Made by a program: the position numbers and the translations under genes. A stretch of DNA of 64,000 bases from Gnetum montanum (lineage: Eukaryota > Streptophyta > Gnetopsida > Gnetales > Gnetaceae). The first letter of the stretch is position 1. The number at the start of each line of letters is the position of its first letter. The notes beneath the pieces were generated by a model, which saw only the letters and a list, made by a program, of their open reading frames with translations, made no database searches and had not been told where the DNA came from. The stretch spans positions 17,352 through 81,351 of the forward strand of contig MNCI01033649.1 of assembly GCA_015680685.1 (NCBI GenBank), written 5' to 3'. Positions 12,587-24,479 of the stretch are shown here, in pieces.

Positions 12587-14330
12587 CTAGCCTACCCCAA
12601 AGAACTTATGGTTAATCTTTATTTATAATAGGTGAATATATGTAAGATTTATTTATGTTTTTTCTATTCTATGTTTTAAGATCTTATGGCTACATTATGA
12701 TTTCTAGGGATAATTGGTTTTCTATGTGCTATGGTTGTAGGCAAGCATCACATCATAACAGCCCAAGCTATCAAGGAGGATGATGCACATAGACATGTAG
12801 ACATGTAGCTACCATAACTAAGGAGGAAAAAAGACATGTAGAAGGAACACTCTTATAGTAGCATGAGGTTAAAGGGTTTTCCAATGTTGATCTAGACACT
12901 TTCTTTGGTAAGGTAGTATTAGGCACATCCCCCATTGTCATCCCAAAGGAAGAGGAGGAGCTAGGTATGCACATGTCTTTACACTTCTTGTTATCTCTTA
13001 TTATTTTAAGTTTTGTTTTCATCCTAACCATTCAATGATTATTATGCTTATAGTAGTTCCTAAGCCACTAGTGCAAGTCTTTGTCTCTAAGTTTTGTACA
13101 AAACCATGGGTAAAGGCCCTAGACAAGGAGGAGTTCATGTGCAAGATGGCTAAGGACATCATCAACCAAGTGCAACAAGTTGTAGTTGAGATAGGTAAGG
13201 ATTTTATTTTCTATGCATTAGTTATTTTTCTATGTCATAGTTTATATTTATGTTATGGCTATCTTAGGTTATACAATATGTTTACAGTTGCATTTTATGG
13301 TTATGTGGTGCCTTCTATGGAGTGGAATCCCAATTGAGACATGGAGATTGACTCCTTGCTGAAGCTTCCCTTCGATGTTTCTAGTGTATCCTTGAATTTA
13401 TATGAGACTACTACTAATCTAGTAATGTCATGTGCAAAAACTTCATGGAAGCTAGAGAGGTCCAACTAATTCCTCTGGGAGTAGGTTGTGATGTTAAGGG
13501 AGGAAATTCAATAGTAGGATGAGATGATCAAAGATCTCTAGGACCACAAGGTCTTCTTGAAAGCTCAAGCAACTAACTCAAGGGAGTTGTAGACCAAAGA
13601 GATCACATGAGCTTGCTATTGGCATGCCATTCAAGACAATGTAGTGCTCTCATGTGATATGGTAGAATAGCAGATGTAGATGGACCTCACCTCCTAGAAT
13701 GATGTAGATTGGAAAGATCACTACACTTTGGTCCTAAAGTGAGGTAGGAAACAAAAGGACCATAAGAAGAAGTATAAGGCTCATTGTGAGGCCTACCTAA
13801 AGTTTCTCAAAGAGGATTTAGTTAAATGATGCAAGAGAGAGCTATTCATTTAGGGGATCTAAGTAGAGAGTGCCTATCAACTCTTTGAGAGTACTTTCAT
13901 GGTGGAAAAATCCCCTACTCCTCATATTACCACTATTTCTAGTAAGATCTATTTAGCTACTATTACCTGGGAGCCACCAACTTGGACCATAGTAGATAAG
14001 TGACATTCTCTCTGATGTTGATCTTAGGCATAATGACTAGGTTAATATGACATAGGACTAGATCCTTCATCGTTTGGAGGATGGCCTTCAACATCAACCC
14101 TCAAAATTCATCCAGCCAGAGTCCCCACAGGTTTAATTTATGTTTTAGTTTTCTTTTAAGTTATGGTTTTGGTTATTGGTTACTAATTGTCTATGTGTTG
14201 TTGTATGTTGGGCATCAGGAGACATTGATGGCCCTAATGGTGAAGGTGGAAATGACCCACCACTTTCTCCTCTAAATGCCGTTAACATCCTTCATTTGCT
14301 TTTTTTTTATAACTTTTTGGCTATTTGTTT
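12587..14330 (+). pseudogene. exon-like coiled-coil unit of unknown function (X)
   Basis: I do not recognise this protein. Coding-like blocks alternate with T-rich, intron-like DNA: 6,237-6,307 plus 12,592-12,610 (EDKDKLKRSIEEPPLALD), about 12,741-12,963 (VVLGTSPIVIPKEEEEL), about 13,050-13,195 (KPWVKALDKEEFMCKMAKDI then INQVQQVVVEI) ending at a GTAAGG donor-like site, a long block from about 13,335 to 14,100, and a short GDIDGPNGEGGNDPP block after CATCAG at 14,219. The long block reads as a charged helical protein (VVMLREEIQ, DEMIKDL, HKVFLKAQATNSREL, KKYKAHCEAYLKFLKEDL). Most interruptions are TAG in place of Gln. A1 splits the first block. It could be a captured host gene or an unusual retroelement ORF; exon limits are inferred. 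Confidence 0.4.
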
Positions 14331-15000
14331 TTATTTTTATGTTAATGGCTATTGTTAGCCAAGAATATGTTATAGATGCCTCTTATTATTTTTTGACATT
14401 TTTCCACATAGTGTGACCATGGACATGTATGTTGTAAAAATTTTAAATTTATATTTTTTGTTTCACTTTTATCTATATATTTTATTCTAGTAAACATTTT
14501 AAATGCTATAGATGTTATGAATGGCTATGTTGACAATTTTGGTTGTAAACTTGAATGGCTAAATGATGCAATAATAGGCTAGATAAAAATATAATAAAAG
14601 AGAATTTTGTGAGTTTTAGACCATGGCAGGTGTAGGTTGTATTATTTTTGTAGACATTGGCAATTTAAGGCCATGGTAGGCTATGTTGCTAGTTTAAAGT
14701 CTTAGTAGATTGTGGTTAAAGGGAAACTTATATTTTTTTTGGCAATTTTATGTTTTAAAGTTTTTATGATTTTTTCTAGTTTATATTATACTAAAAAAAG
14801 AAATAAAAAAAGAAATAAGGCTATAATAAACGGCAATGTGCATAAAACAAACTTCTAGACTATATGCATAAAAAGTAGAATAAAACATAGGCAAGAAAAG
14901 GCAATAACTAATCAAGAAAGAGAACATTTAGGCTAAATGGTTATGATAAAAATAGCTATAAAGTTCATAAGGGTATAACATGAAAGGAGTAGGAGTGCAT
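14331..15000. other. AT-rich non-coding DNA
   Basis: T-rich then A-rich sequence with short repeated words (TTTAAGGCCATGG near 14,665; CCATGGCAGG near 14,622). No domain or LTR end is supported. It may hold the decayed 3' end of D1. Confidence 0.4.
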
Positions 15001-15106
15001 GTTCCTTATGCAAACTCTTCCTAATATTGGAAAGGTTAGGAAACATATAAGGCCTTTTCTACACAAGTTTACTCTCCATTCCCTTCATTGATGATGTTGG
15101 ATGGGA

Positions 15107-15412
15107 GTTCATCCCATGACACATCCTATTACCCATCATCATTGTTCTTGGATTGCTCCTCTCTTTAGGTTGGTGGACTTTGTGACTAGGAGTTTCCTCC
15201 TAAATTTTGACTTCAAATCCCTACTCTATGTTTACATTGTTGATAGTTAGGGGATAGGAGTTCATCCCATGACACATCCCATTACCCATCATCATTATTC
15301 TTGGATTGCTCCTCTCTCTTAGGTTGGTGAACTTTGTGACTGGGAGTTTCCTCCTAAAGTTCCACTTCAAATTCCTACTCTATGTTTACATTGTTGATAG
15401 CTAGGGGAATCG
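15107..15412 (-). repeat. 153-base tandem duplication at the end of D1 protease
   Basis: Two adjacent copies, 15,107-15,259 and 15,260-15,412, share TTCATCCCATGACACATCC, TTCTTGGATTGCTCCTCTCT and CTCTATGTTTACATTGTTG with a few substitutions. Read on the minus strand, both copies include the PLAINNVNIE-like segment just downstream of the D1 protease, so coding sequence was duplicated. Confidence 0.8.
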
Positions 15413-16030
15413 TGCTATCATCATGGATGATGATATTACCTCCCTCATAAGGAAGATGAATTTCTTTATGGATAGGTGAAGATATGGCTCATATGAGCCA
15501 ACCAAGGTCTTCAAAGAATAAGGTTGAACCCTAGAATATTCTCCACCACCAAGAAATTAGCAATTGTGGGGAATTACTTCCTTGTCACAAAGTCCAAGGA
15601 GATACACCCCTCCATCGCAACCCTTAACCCATTGAAGGATTTGAGAGCTATGGTTGATGTAGGATATATTTGTTCTATGAAGCCCAATAATTCAATGATG
15701 GTGCATGGGATGACATTTTTTGTAACTTCATCATTAACATGCACTTGAAGCACTTTAAACTACCCTACACATATGGCTATGAATAGAGGAGCCCTAGTTA
15801 CTTCTCCTCCCTTGGTGAGGGAGAAACCATCACTGCATGGATGGATTCCTCATTAGTAAGTATGTCCTCACTAATAGGTATGGAAGTCAAAATTTTGACT
15901 AGTGCCTCACAATGTATGGAAAAAATCATAATTAGGTCATATAAGCTTAAAGTTATATTCTTTTTCTTAAGGGATTGTGTGACTTGATTCATTACACTGA
16001 GGAAGTTTTTATCATTGGCCATGCACTTGT
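15413..16030 (-). pseudogene. D1 retropepsin remnant
   Basis: The minus strand reads LYDLIMIFSIHCEALVKIL then TSIPISEDILTNEESIHAV, a decayed active-site region (HVNDEVTKNVIP), ALKSFNGLRVAMEG, then FLVVENILGFNLIL followed by RPWL-equivalent codons and HKEIHLPYEGGNIIIHDDS. Every block has a counterpart in D2 at 43.43-44.07 kb in the same order. The ILxRPWL segment identifies a gypsy-type aspartic protease. Several TAG stops interrupt it. After it comes a tandem duplication, and no RT is visible before 14.9 kb, so D1, like D2, ends coding at the protease. Confidence 0.7.
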
Positions 16031-18500
16031 CACACTAGTTATTCTTTACTCCCTTCATGTGCCCCAAAATGTGAAATTTAACCTTAGATGATTGCTATTG
16101 GGGCTCCTCCTCTTTATTATAGCTATGGGTCTTAGAGTCCTCCTATGGCTTGCTACTTGAAGTGGGTTAAGCAAAGGAGATCATGGGTATAGCCAAGATG
16201 GAAGTGGGCTTCGATGGGTCCACTTCTTTCCATGCCTTCATCTACTTATAACACTTGTTACCAGACTTTTACTTTTGCATATTCCTTTGCTTCGTTAAGG
16301 CCTTTTGATTATTAGTCATTTTTTCTAAGGAAGAGGTAGTAGCATTGGCCACCATAGGAGGTCATTGTGCAATTGTGTTAGTTGGTCAGGCTATGTTTGG
16401 TGGGGTTATGTTAGGCTCAGGCACCCTGATGACAAAAGGTTACCTTAGAGGCACTTGTGATGGTACTCTCACAACAAAAGAGGGTCTTGAGCTAGTGAAG
16501 GTTGAAGAAGTCCTTTCATCGCAAGGGGGGTACCTAGATCATGAATGATTCCCTCACTAGCCTTTAATTGTCATCAATGTTGAATGCAAAGATAACATGA
16601 GGATTGTTATTAGTATTCAATGGATCCTTGTATATTTGCATTGATTAATTTTATGGTCAGATTAGGTTGGAAGCAGTTAAGACCAACTCTCCCCTATCTA
16701 TCATCTTCTGCAAGCCATCCTTCAACATGAGGCAAAATTCTATGTCATGACTAGATATTTGGTGATAGTGGAAAACGTGATCTAGTTTAAAGTACCTAGG
16801 AAATTGGGGAACACCCTTCATTGCTCAAGTGGGATCCTTCGCTATTTCACATAGACACTCATGATTCTTTCAAGTAGCTTTGGTCATCTATTTGTATTAC
16901 ATGTGTCCACTCTTCAACCATTTATCTAACAACTCAGATGGTTTCAAAGGTAAGGTAGTATATTCCCTTTGGTCCTTCTACTCAAAATTTGATCTAGTTG
17001 TAGTCGATGAAATATCCCCAATTATTGATGGTTGCTTATTGTGGTTGTTAATGAGGACCTTGGGTGGATTCTTCATTGGCCCCTAATTAGTTATCTTGGA
17101 TTCTTTAGTCATAATTGCCACAACCACATTGTTATGCTCATCCTTCTCATTTTCTTTCTATGTATGTTGGTAGTCATGATTAGTATCTGCAATGTCCTCT
17201 ATTTTCTTGGTCTAACAGAACTCTTGGCTAAGGGATTACAAGTTAAGGTGAAAATATTTAGACTTGATGAAATCATTAACCATACCTTTAAATATAGCCA
17301 AAAGACAAGTTTCACCTATAGGTTTTGGTATTTCATTCAATAGTCTATTCCATGATTGGATGAACTTCTGTAAAAGTTCTAGGGGTTCTTGCTTGACCTT
17401 CATGAGCTATTCAAGTATGGTATTATGCTTCAAGTTATACTTGAAGTGGTTAAAAAATTGGCCTATCAAGTCCTCAAAAGAGGATATGAATCCTCTTTGT
17501 AGAGGCACAATACCAATTAAGTGCTTTCCTAGTTAAGGATGTAGGAAAAATTCTCATGATAATATGAGGCCATGACTATAATAGCAAATACTTAAATCTA
17601 AAGATTATAAGATAAGCATTGGGATCACCTTCTTTTTTGTATTTACTAGACTGGGGGATAGGGACACTAGGAGGAAGTGTCAAGGATGGAACCATAGGAT
17701 TGATAGAATCATCTTGGTAGAAGTTCATAATCTTAACACTTTGGGAAGTAGAGACTTTGAGCCTCTTTATCTCCTTTGTTAGGTCCTAGATCATTTGAAA
17801 AACTTGATCCAAGTCCTATGATGGACCTATTGGTTGTGGGGCTTATACATATGGCTGTGGAATCTATTGTAAGGCTTATGGCCTCGCTATTGGTTGCAAG
17901 ATGGAAGAAAGTGGTTACATTCTGATTGTAGCTTATGGGCCAAACAAGGAAAAAGATGTTTGTGCCATTACATGAGGCAAAAATAAGATAAAGTGGATGT
18001 GTGATCCTTGAGTTGCCTAGAATCTAATGGTGGATCCTCCATAGGCTATTAGTGGTTTGTGGTGGTGAAAATCACTACTGATGATTGTACAAATTAGGGT
18101 TACATGGCAAACAACATTGATGGATTATAGGTCATTTAGTTGTGGCATCAATTGAGTTTGATGCATGGCTATAAATAATGTGGGATAAGCTATGATAGGG
18201 TAAGAGGGAGTGGAAGATGGCAGCACCATGCCCATGCAGAATACACAAGCATTAGAGGAAGGTGCTATGACCTTGGGGGATGTTTGTTAGAATAATTCTT
18301 CTAGGATGTTTCTGGGCTCAAATTCTACTCTAAATTCATCCTCTCCTTCATGCTATTCTTATAAGATATTTTTATCATTCTCTTTCTCCATCTTAATCAA
18401 TTAGGCTAGGATACCTACATAGATGTCATTGAGAGGTAGGAAAAGGAATGTACTCTTTACCATTATGATGAATGAATTCAAACTCCCTTTTGGCTTTTAC
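16031..18500 (-). pseudogene. D1 gag remnant
   Basis: The clearest part, about 17,230-17,650 on the minus strand, reads KEGDPNAYLIIFRFKYLLL, then IIMRIFPTSLTRKALNWY, FFNHFKYNLKHNTILEQLM and GETCLLAIFKGMVNDFIKSK. This matches the D2 capsid block by block. It is a Ty3/gypsy capsid (Retrotrans_gag type) that would form the particle shell. The 16.1-17.2 kb part is expected to hold the linker and nucleocapsid but is too decayed to assign. Plus-strand open frames in this interval are antisense shadows. Confidence 0.65.
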
Positions 18501-18699
18501 TTCCAAATGTGGAATCAACATGCAAGATGCATTTTAACAAAAATGTAGTTATATCAATCTTTATTTATGACCACAAACTTAGGAAAATTCCCCTTAACAT
18601 TCAAAGACTACTTACATTCAATGATAGCAAGGTATTTGAGGTCATAGACCCTCATGGCTTATTGGCTACGACCTTTGCCAATGAGGATGAAAGAAAACT

Positions 18700-20935
18700 T
18701 GGTTGACTATGAGAAAGAGATGGGTGCCTTAAAATAGGTTATAAATGGAAAAAATAGAATTAAATCCCAATCAGTGAAATTTAAAAATGATCAAAGATAA
18801 CAAAAATAGCTAAAAATGTAGAACTTTCTATAATTAGTAAGTGGGGGTAGGGGAATTTACCCTTTTATCAAAAATAGAAAGCTAAAAAAGTTGGTANTTT
18901 ATCAGAAATAGAAAGCTAAAAAAGTTGGTAAAAAGCCTCACCCATGTTGGCCCCTTAATTGCCTCTACAATGGGTAAGGCATGGGGAGAAAGAAGGGGAT
19001 GAGACGGGGGGAATCTCACACCTTTCTAATCCAATGCTAATGAGAGGGGGGTGGGGAGGGGGTTTTTAGTGGAAAGTTGGTGTTTTTTCACTCAAACCTG
19101 GTTTTAATAGGCTACCAATTTTCTCAAGAAGGAAAGATGGGGAAAAGTTAACTTCTAGAAGTTTGATGGTTTCTGGAAGGGCTGCACCACCAAGTTTGAA
19201 AATTGAAAAAAATTGGTAGTAAAAAGAAAGAAAGGGAGAAAGGTATCAATGTTACTTTGGGTAGAAAAATTCATAGCAGTTATTGAGAATAGCTAACATA
19301 CAACCACTTGAAACTTCTATGCTTCAATATTAGTCACAAGGGGGAAGGGAAAACATTGATTTTTTCAAATTTTTGGCTACAAAAATTCAAAAAACTATTG
19401 TAAAATGGTAATTTTGGTAATGGGGGCGATAAATTTGTTCATAGAAATTAGGTGGAGGCCCTCTTTTATCACCATAAAACTATTGCAACTAGAAAAATTG
19501 ATCACTTAAAAACTAAGATATTTGCTACTGTAGACTCAACCTCAAATCCTAAGGGCCTCTGAAATAATGAAATTTGACATACCTTGGATGGTCGAGTAGA
19601 TCACCCAAAGACTTACAGAATGCAAAACAAATGATGCAAATAACAAGAATACAAATCTAGAGATCAAAAGCAAAATATATTACACACAAAATAAAATTTT
19701 AAAACTTTATTTAAACAAATAAAGAATAAGTTCATGGATGTGTACAAGATTTTCCCATGAGAGAGCAAAAGAAGGTTCACTAGGGTAGGAATTTAGAGCC
19801 CGTTGAAGTCGATGTGATCTGCTTAATAATTTGGGTGCTTAGCCACTCTAGATGTTATCAAACCTCCTCTACTACAACTTGGGTCACTATTGGGGGGTGA
19901 GAAAAGTGAGAAATTTGGCTACTAGCTTACTTCACATTGGGGGTAGGGAATTCTAAAAATGCAATGTTGACATCAAAATCCACAAGTCTCAAGGGGGGTA
20001 ACAGGATTACAAGGGTTCCATGTAGAGAAGCTCCAAGAAGCTACATTTCTACAAGGTTACAAGAGCTCCTATAATCCAAAATTGCTATGTGCTTGAAAAT
20101 GCCAAAGTGTGGAACCTAAAAGAGGTGTTGGATATTGGTTTTATAGGGCTTAGGTCATGATTTTTGCTAAAAATTGGCTAACAAATTGGTTACAAATTGG
20201 CTGTAAATTTTTTACTTGTATAGGTAAGATGAATGCCCAAATTTGGGGGGTTAATATGTATAGTAAGTGCTAAACTCCCATGGCCATTTCATTTACTATA
20301 AATAATCATGGTGGGAGACCTTTTAAGATGGAGGTAGATTTTCCATGCTACGCCTTCTACCATTCTTGTTGAAGTGGTTGGTCAACCTTGAGGTCATCAA
20401 AGTGCAAAACTCTTGCTCATGTTGCTTCCATGTTATGGGCATGTAGTTTCCATGCTGGGGGGATGAAGTTTCCATGTTGAGGGAGAAACCCTCAGTCCTC
20501 CATGGTGAGGGTAGGTGAGATTTTCCTCCTACAAGTGTTCAAAGGTAGAAAAGTATATGCCCCTGTAAAACCCATCAAATTACCATTTTTGACATCCCAA
20601 TAGGCATTTTTAACTTTCCAAAAGCCTAAATATAGATACTAGGTGACTTTTTTCACCTAGGGAATGAAGCTATGACCACTTATGAGGCATTTTTCAGTCC
20701 CAAAAGTATGAAATATATGAGATTACCCCTTGTGGGTTATAATCTTCACATTTATAACAAATTTTTGCCTCAAGTTTCATAAGGTGAAGGCTACATGATG
20801 AATATTAGTTATAACATGTAAATTTTCATGGTGTTTCAGAAGTTGGAAGACTAGAGCTCTAAATTTAGAAAAAAACTTCTTTAGCTTCCAAAGTGAAAAA
20901 TGAAAAAATAGCAAAAACGTAGCTTACAAAGTGAA
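18700..20935 (-). other. probable D1 leader and 5' LTR region, boundaries unresolved
   Basis: No protein domain is visible. A TATA-like CCCTATAAAACC reads on the minus strand near 20,136-20,147, upstream of D1 gag in the element's sense, consistent with a 5' LTR promoter. An N at 18,897 is flanked by the same 33-base sequence on both sides, so part of this stretch is duplicated by assembly. I could not find the matching 3' LTR, so the LTR assignment is inferred from position and the TATA box. Confidence 0.3.
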
Positions 20936-21090
20936 AAATGAAAAAATTTGCTAAGTCCCTACATATATATAGTTTTTGTTGGCTACAATATCAAACTTCT
21001 AATATCAAAGATCTGATATCATACGAGCTCCGATATTAGAGATCTAATATCATAAGGGCTCTAATATTAGAGGTAAAATTTTTAAATTTT
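20936..21090 (-). promoter_or_regulatory. TATA box with GATATC-type dyads (C1 LTR edge)
   Basis: On the minus strand a TATATATATG box near 20,962 is preceded by four GATATC or AATATC/GATATT sites within about 80 bases (21,000-21,065), with GAGCTC and AGATCT palindromes between them. The same arrangement and the flanking AAATTTTTTCATTTTTCAC word recur at 57,930-58,060. It resembles the U3 edge of family A LTRs, so I read it as the start of a 3' LTR whose remainder is unclear. Confidence 0.5.
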
Positions 21091-22602
21091 CTATTAAGAC
21101 CTCATGAATAAAAATGAGTCATTTTTAATATTTGGAAGGTATGGAAGATGTTCAAAGGATCTTGGACTACAAATGATGCATATTTTTTGAAAATTTTGCA
21201 TAGAAAGAGTATAAAGAAAAAATCTTGAGCGAGAAACATTCATTAAGTGTTGGTAAGATGGGTGAGCTAGGTAATGAATTTGTGTTGTTGGAATGGATCT
21301 ATTGAATGTTAAGGGAAATTTTTATTAATATTTATTATTGTTGGAAGGTTCAAGATGATGTGGAATCACTTGGCAGGTATAAGATACAATAGTTATACAA
21401 GTGGGGCCTCCCCAAAGCAAGCTCTAGCCCTTAGTGCCCTTGTATAACTACACCTAAAAGTGTTCTTAGGCACTCAAGGATTTGAATATAATGGATAACT
21501 ATTTAGAAAAACACACATGTTAGTATCACCAAGTTGGAAAAATTACACTATGTTATACAAAACCAGAAGTTATGATTATTCATATAGTGAGATTAGATGG
21601 ACATAGAAGGGATTGCAGAAATTGGGACATAGGCATAATGAATTCTCATATTTTATTAATGGTTAAAATAATCATTAGCCTTTCAGTCCAAGATTCAAAC
21701 CAAGTCCAGAACACATTCCAGTGACATCGCATGATTTAATCTCTTAGAATTACAACTATAAGACTACCACTATAATAAGGAGTATCTTCACTTGATGTAT
21801 TGTCCAAGGAAGGAGTTTATTCATTGCACTCTTTTATTTTTTTTATATTCCTAAGAAGCCACCTACCTTCAGGCATGGATAACATGTCTTTCTAGTGGGA
21901 CCTCCAAAAATTTATTCAATGCACAAGCTTTATTTCTTTTTTATCTATGTCAACCTTACTAGAGGACTACCTTCAGGCATGGGTAACATGTCTTTCTAGT
22001 GACAAGGTAAGGCAACACTTATTTTACTCTTACTTCCATTTTTTGTTAGATCTACAAGGATATAATATAACCTAAGTGACAAGATAGAATTAATAGAAGT
22101 AATCCAAGAGAGTCCACAAATCCCCTTGATGTCACATCCTTGACACTCCCTCTTGATTCTTCACTTTTTGATCTAGACATAATGATCATAAGTTTATTCT
22201 TAGTTTTATGATGGAAAGAATATCATTATGGCCATAGTGAGAGCCTCTTATTAATGAAATGTATGGATGAATGTTGTGGTCTCACTATGCAAATAATCAG
22301 TCCCTTATGACTTAATAACATAGAGAAATATTCACCATATTGGACTACATCTTACCTTATTCTTAATGTGTTTTATTAGCACTCAAAATTATTTACAAAG
22401 AAAATGAAAATAAAGTATGAAAAATATAATAAAAATTGAAAAAAGACATAAAGAATGAAACATTTCAAAGAATGACCAATCAATAAAGAATTGAAAAATG
22501 TTAAATAAGAGTGAAAATTTAAGAAATGAAAAAGTATAAAAGAATGAAAAAATATCAAAGAATGTGAAAAATGCAAAGAAAATTTAAAATTAAATAAAAT
22601 AC
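21091..22602 (-). other. non-coding 3' tail of B1/C1
   Basis: This aligns with 58,100-59,640: GTTGGAAGGTTCAAGATGATG, a CCCTTAGTGCCCTTGTATAAC block at 21,428-21,448, a duplicated GGCATGGGTAACATGTCTTT block (21,862-21,898 and 21,967-22,001), and an A-rich block at 22,390-22,580. The order mirrors the tail of family A. No coding domain is visible. Confidence 0.6.
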
Positions 22603-23870
22603 CTATGATTCCAAATTGAGACACCTGAGACTATCATTAGGAATAGTTAAATGAAAGATAGAATCATTAGAAGACTGTTGAGTATATTGGGTAGACTCCC
22701 TAGAATATTTTGTAATAGAGTTTGACTTGTTGGATATTAACAAGAATGAACTTATGTGGACTAGATGGGTGGTAGATATGTAAGGCACAAAATGGAAAAG
22801 TAGCTTGAACAATGTATGGTTCCTTCCAAAGTATTTGTAATTTAGCTTTTGGGGTAGATGATTTGGATTATAGTAAAGGACCTTATTACTCAATTGTATA
22901 GTTACTTATCTTATTTGTATATCATGCCTAAGTTTGGAGTAATGTTTATGGACTTCATTATGCATGAGTGCTATGAGCCTATTTTCATCTAAATGATTCA
23001 GATTCATGAAATGTTCTTTTTGGGATAAGCTTAAGTCACAATTAAGTTTGTTGGCAGTAGCTAGAGTGTGGAGATCTACCTAGATTGGAAGCATTGGTAA
23101 CTTGTCATAAACTAACTCATATGGTGAATACCCTATAGGTAGCTTCCAAGATGTCCTATAAGCCCATAGAGGATCATTTATTCTAGTGCTTTAGTCCATT
23201 CTAAGCCTACTAACCATCCTAGTAAGTATCTTAGTACTTTCTTGGTTAGTAACTTTGACTTGATCATTTTCTTGGAGATGAAATGGTTTTGTTAGCTTAT
23301 GGTTCACCGTAAGTTGTTGCATTAGCTTTTTAAATGTAGCACCAATGAAGTGAGTCTCATTGTCTAATATGAGCATTCATGGTACTCCAAATCTATTCAC
23401 CACATGTTGTTGGAAAAATTTTGCAATTGTCTTTGTTGTATAGTCTTTTACTATTGCTACCTCTACCCACTTCATATAGTATTTCATAGTCACAATTAGA
23501 TACAGTTTTCCATTTGACATTGGTTTTATGAACCCCATATGATAAATCTTCAATATGTCAAAGGGTTTAAGTGGTTGTATTTAGTGTTGTGGTTCTTCAT
23601 ATTTGGTTGTAATTCCTCCATCACTTTGGTATCGCATACAAGATTGTGCAAAAGTATGGGCATCTCTAAACAAGGTAGGCCAAAATTAACCTACCATCAT
23701 CAACTTGAGTGCCATTCTGCACTCTACATAGTGGCCACCACATGGGCCTTGATGGGTGTCTTGTAAGACTCTGTGTTGGTCACATTCTAATGCACACTAC
23801 CTAACTAGCCCATTAGCATAAATCTTGTATAGATTGTCATTAATTTCCATGTATTTTTTTGTTTTGTGAA
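22603..23870 (-). pseudogene. B1 integrase remnant
   Basis: The minus strand reads HQGPCGGHYVECRMALKLMM and a degraded CMRYQ, the zinc-binding HHCC domain. The catalytic core follows: FDILKIYHMG, LYLIVTMKYYMKWVEVAIV, FGVPMLILDNETHFIGATF and HKLTKPFHLQENDQVKVTNQ. Then come WAYRTSWKLPIGYSPYELVY and a C-terminal region reaching 22,603. This matches Athila-type gypsy integrases. Of the D,D,E triad, the first Asp is Tyr (KIYHMG where GIDFMG is usual), the second is kept (LDNE) and the Glu is Lys (QVKVTN). Stops also interrupt it, so it is inactive. Its position after RNase H is the gypsy order. Confidence 0.85.
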
Positions 23871-23949
23871 GGAATTATTATCATTGTTTCTTAGTCCATT
23901 TAGTAGGAAGCTCTTTTGTTGATAGATAAGTTAGATATTTTACAGTCCA

Positions 23950-24470
23950 TGGCTTTCGTATTAAACTTAGAGCCTATACTATTTTGGTAAACATATCTTC
24001 ATTGTGGAATCAATCTGATAAAGGTTTTGCTTGATCTCTAGAATCCAATTTTAGCCTTGATAGATGATTAGCTACCACATTTTCTATTCCCTTCTTATCA
24101 ATCATCGTGATGTCAAATTCTTATAGGATAACGAGCCATCTTATCATTTTGGGACTAACCACTGGTTTGTTCATAAGAAATCCAATGACACTATGATTAG
24201 TATGGACATAAAACTAATACTCAAGAACATATTGTCTAAACTTCTAGAGTGCATAAACCATAGCTATCAACATCTTTTCTATTTTGGTGTAGTTCAGTTG
24301 TGCTCTGGTGATGCTTGTACTAGCATAGTGCACATAATAAGCACTCTTTTTTTTATCTAGTTGTGTGAGTACTACACCAAGCACATAGTTTGAATTATTG
24401 GTCATGAGGTAAAAAGGCTTGGAACAATCTAGAGCTTAAAGGATTAGTGTTTCAACTAGTTTCTACTTCA
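23950..24470 (-). pseudogene. B1 RNase H remnant
   Basis: The minus strand reads ALDCSKPFYLMTNNSNYVLG, VVLTQLDKKKSAYYVHYAST, AQLNYTKIEKMLIAMVYALQ, VHTNHSVIGFLM and IDKKGIENVVANHLSRL. This is the gypsy RNase H that degrades the RNA strand during reverse transcription. The usual CDASD and TDH aspartates are Asn here (TNNSN, HTNH), so the catalytic site is lost. It follows RT without a gap. Confidence 0.85.
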
Positions 24471-24479
24471 AGGCTTCAA

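Larger units (their letters stand above)
6303..12591 (-). mobile_element. A1: gag-protease LTR retrotransposon with TSD CTAGC
   Basis: The element spans 6,308-12,586 and is flanked by CTAGC at 6,303-6,307 and 12,587-12,591, a 5-base target duplication. Its LTRs start TG and end CA in both orientations. Gag and protease read on the minus strand, so the right LTR is the 5' LTR. Only gag and protease are visible; the remainder is a non-coding 3' tail. The copy contains a 560-base assembly gap, four single Ns and an inverted segment, so its primer site and gag start cannot be read. It sits inside an exon-like stretch of a separate coiled-coil unit. Confidence 0.85.
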
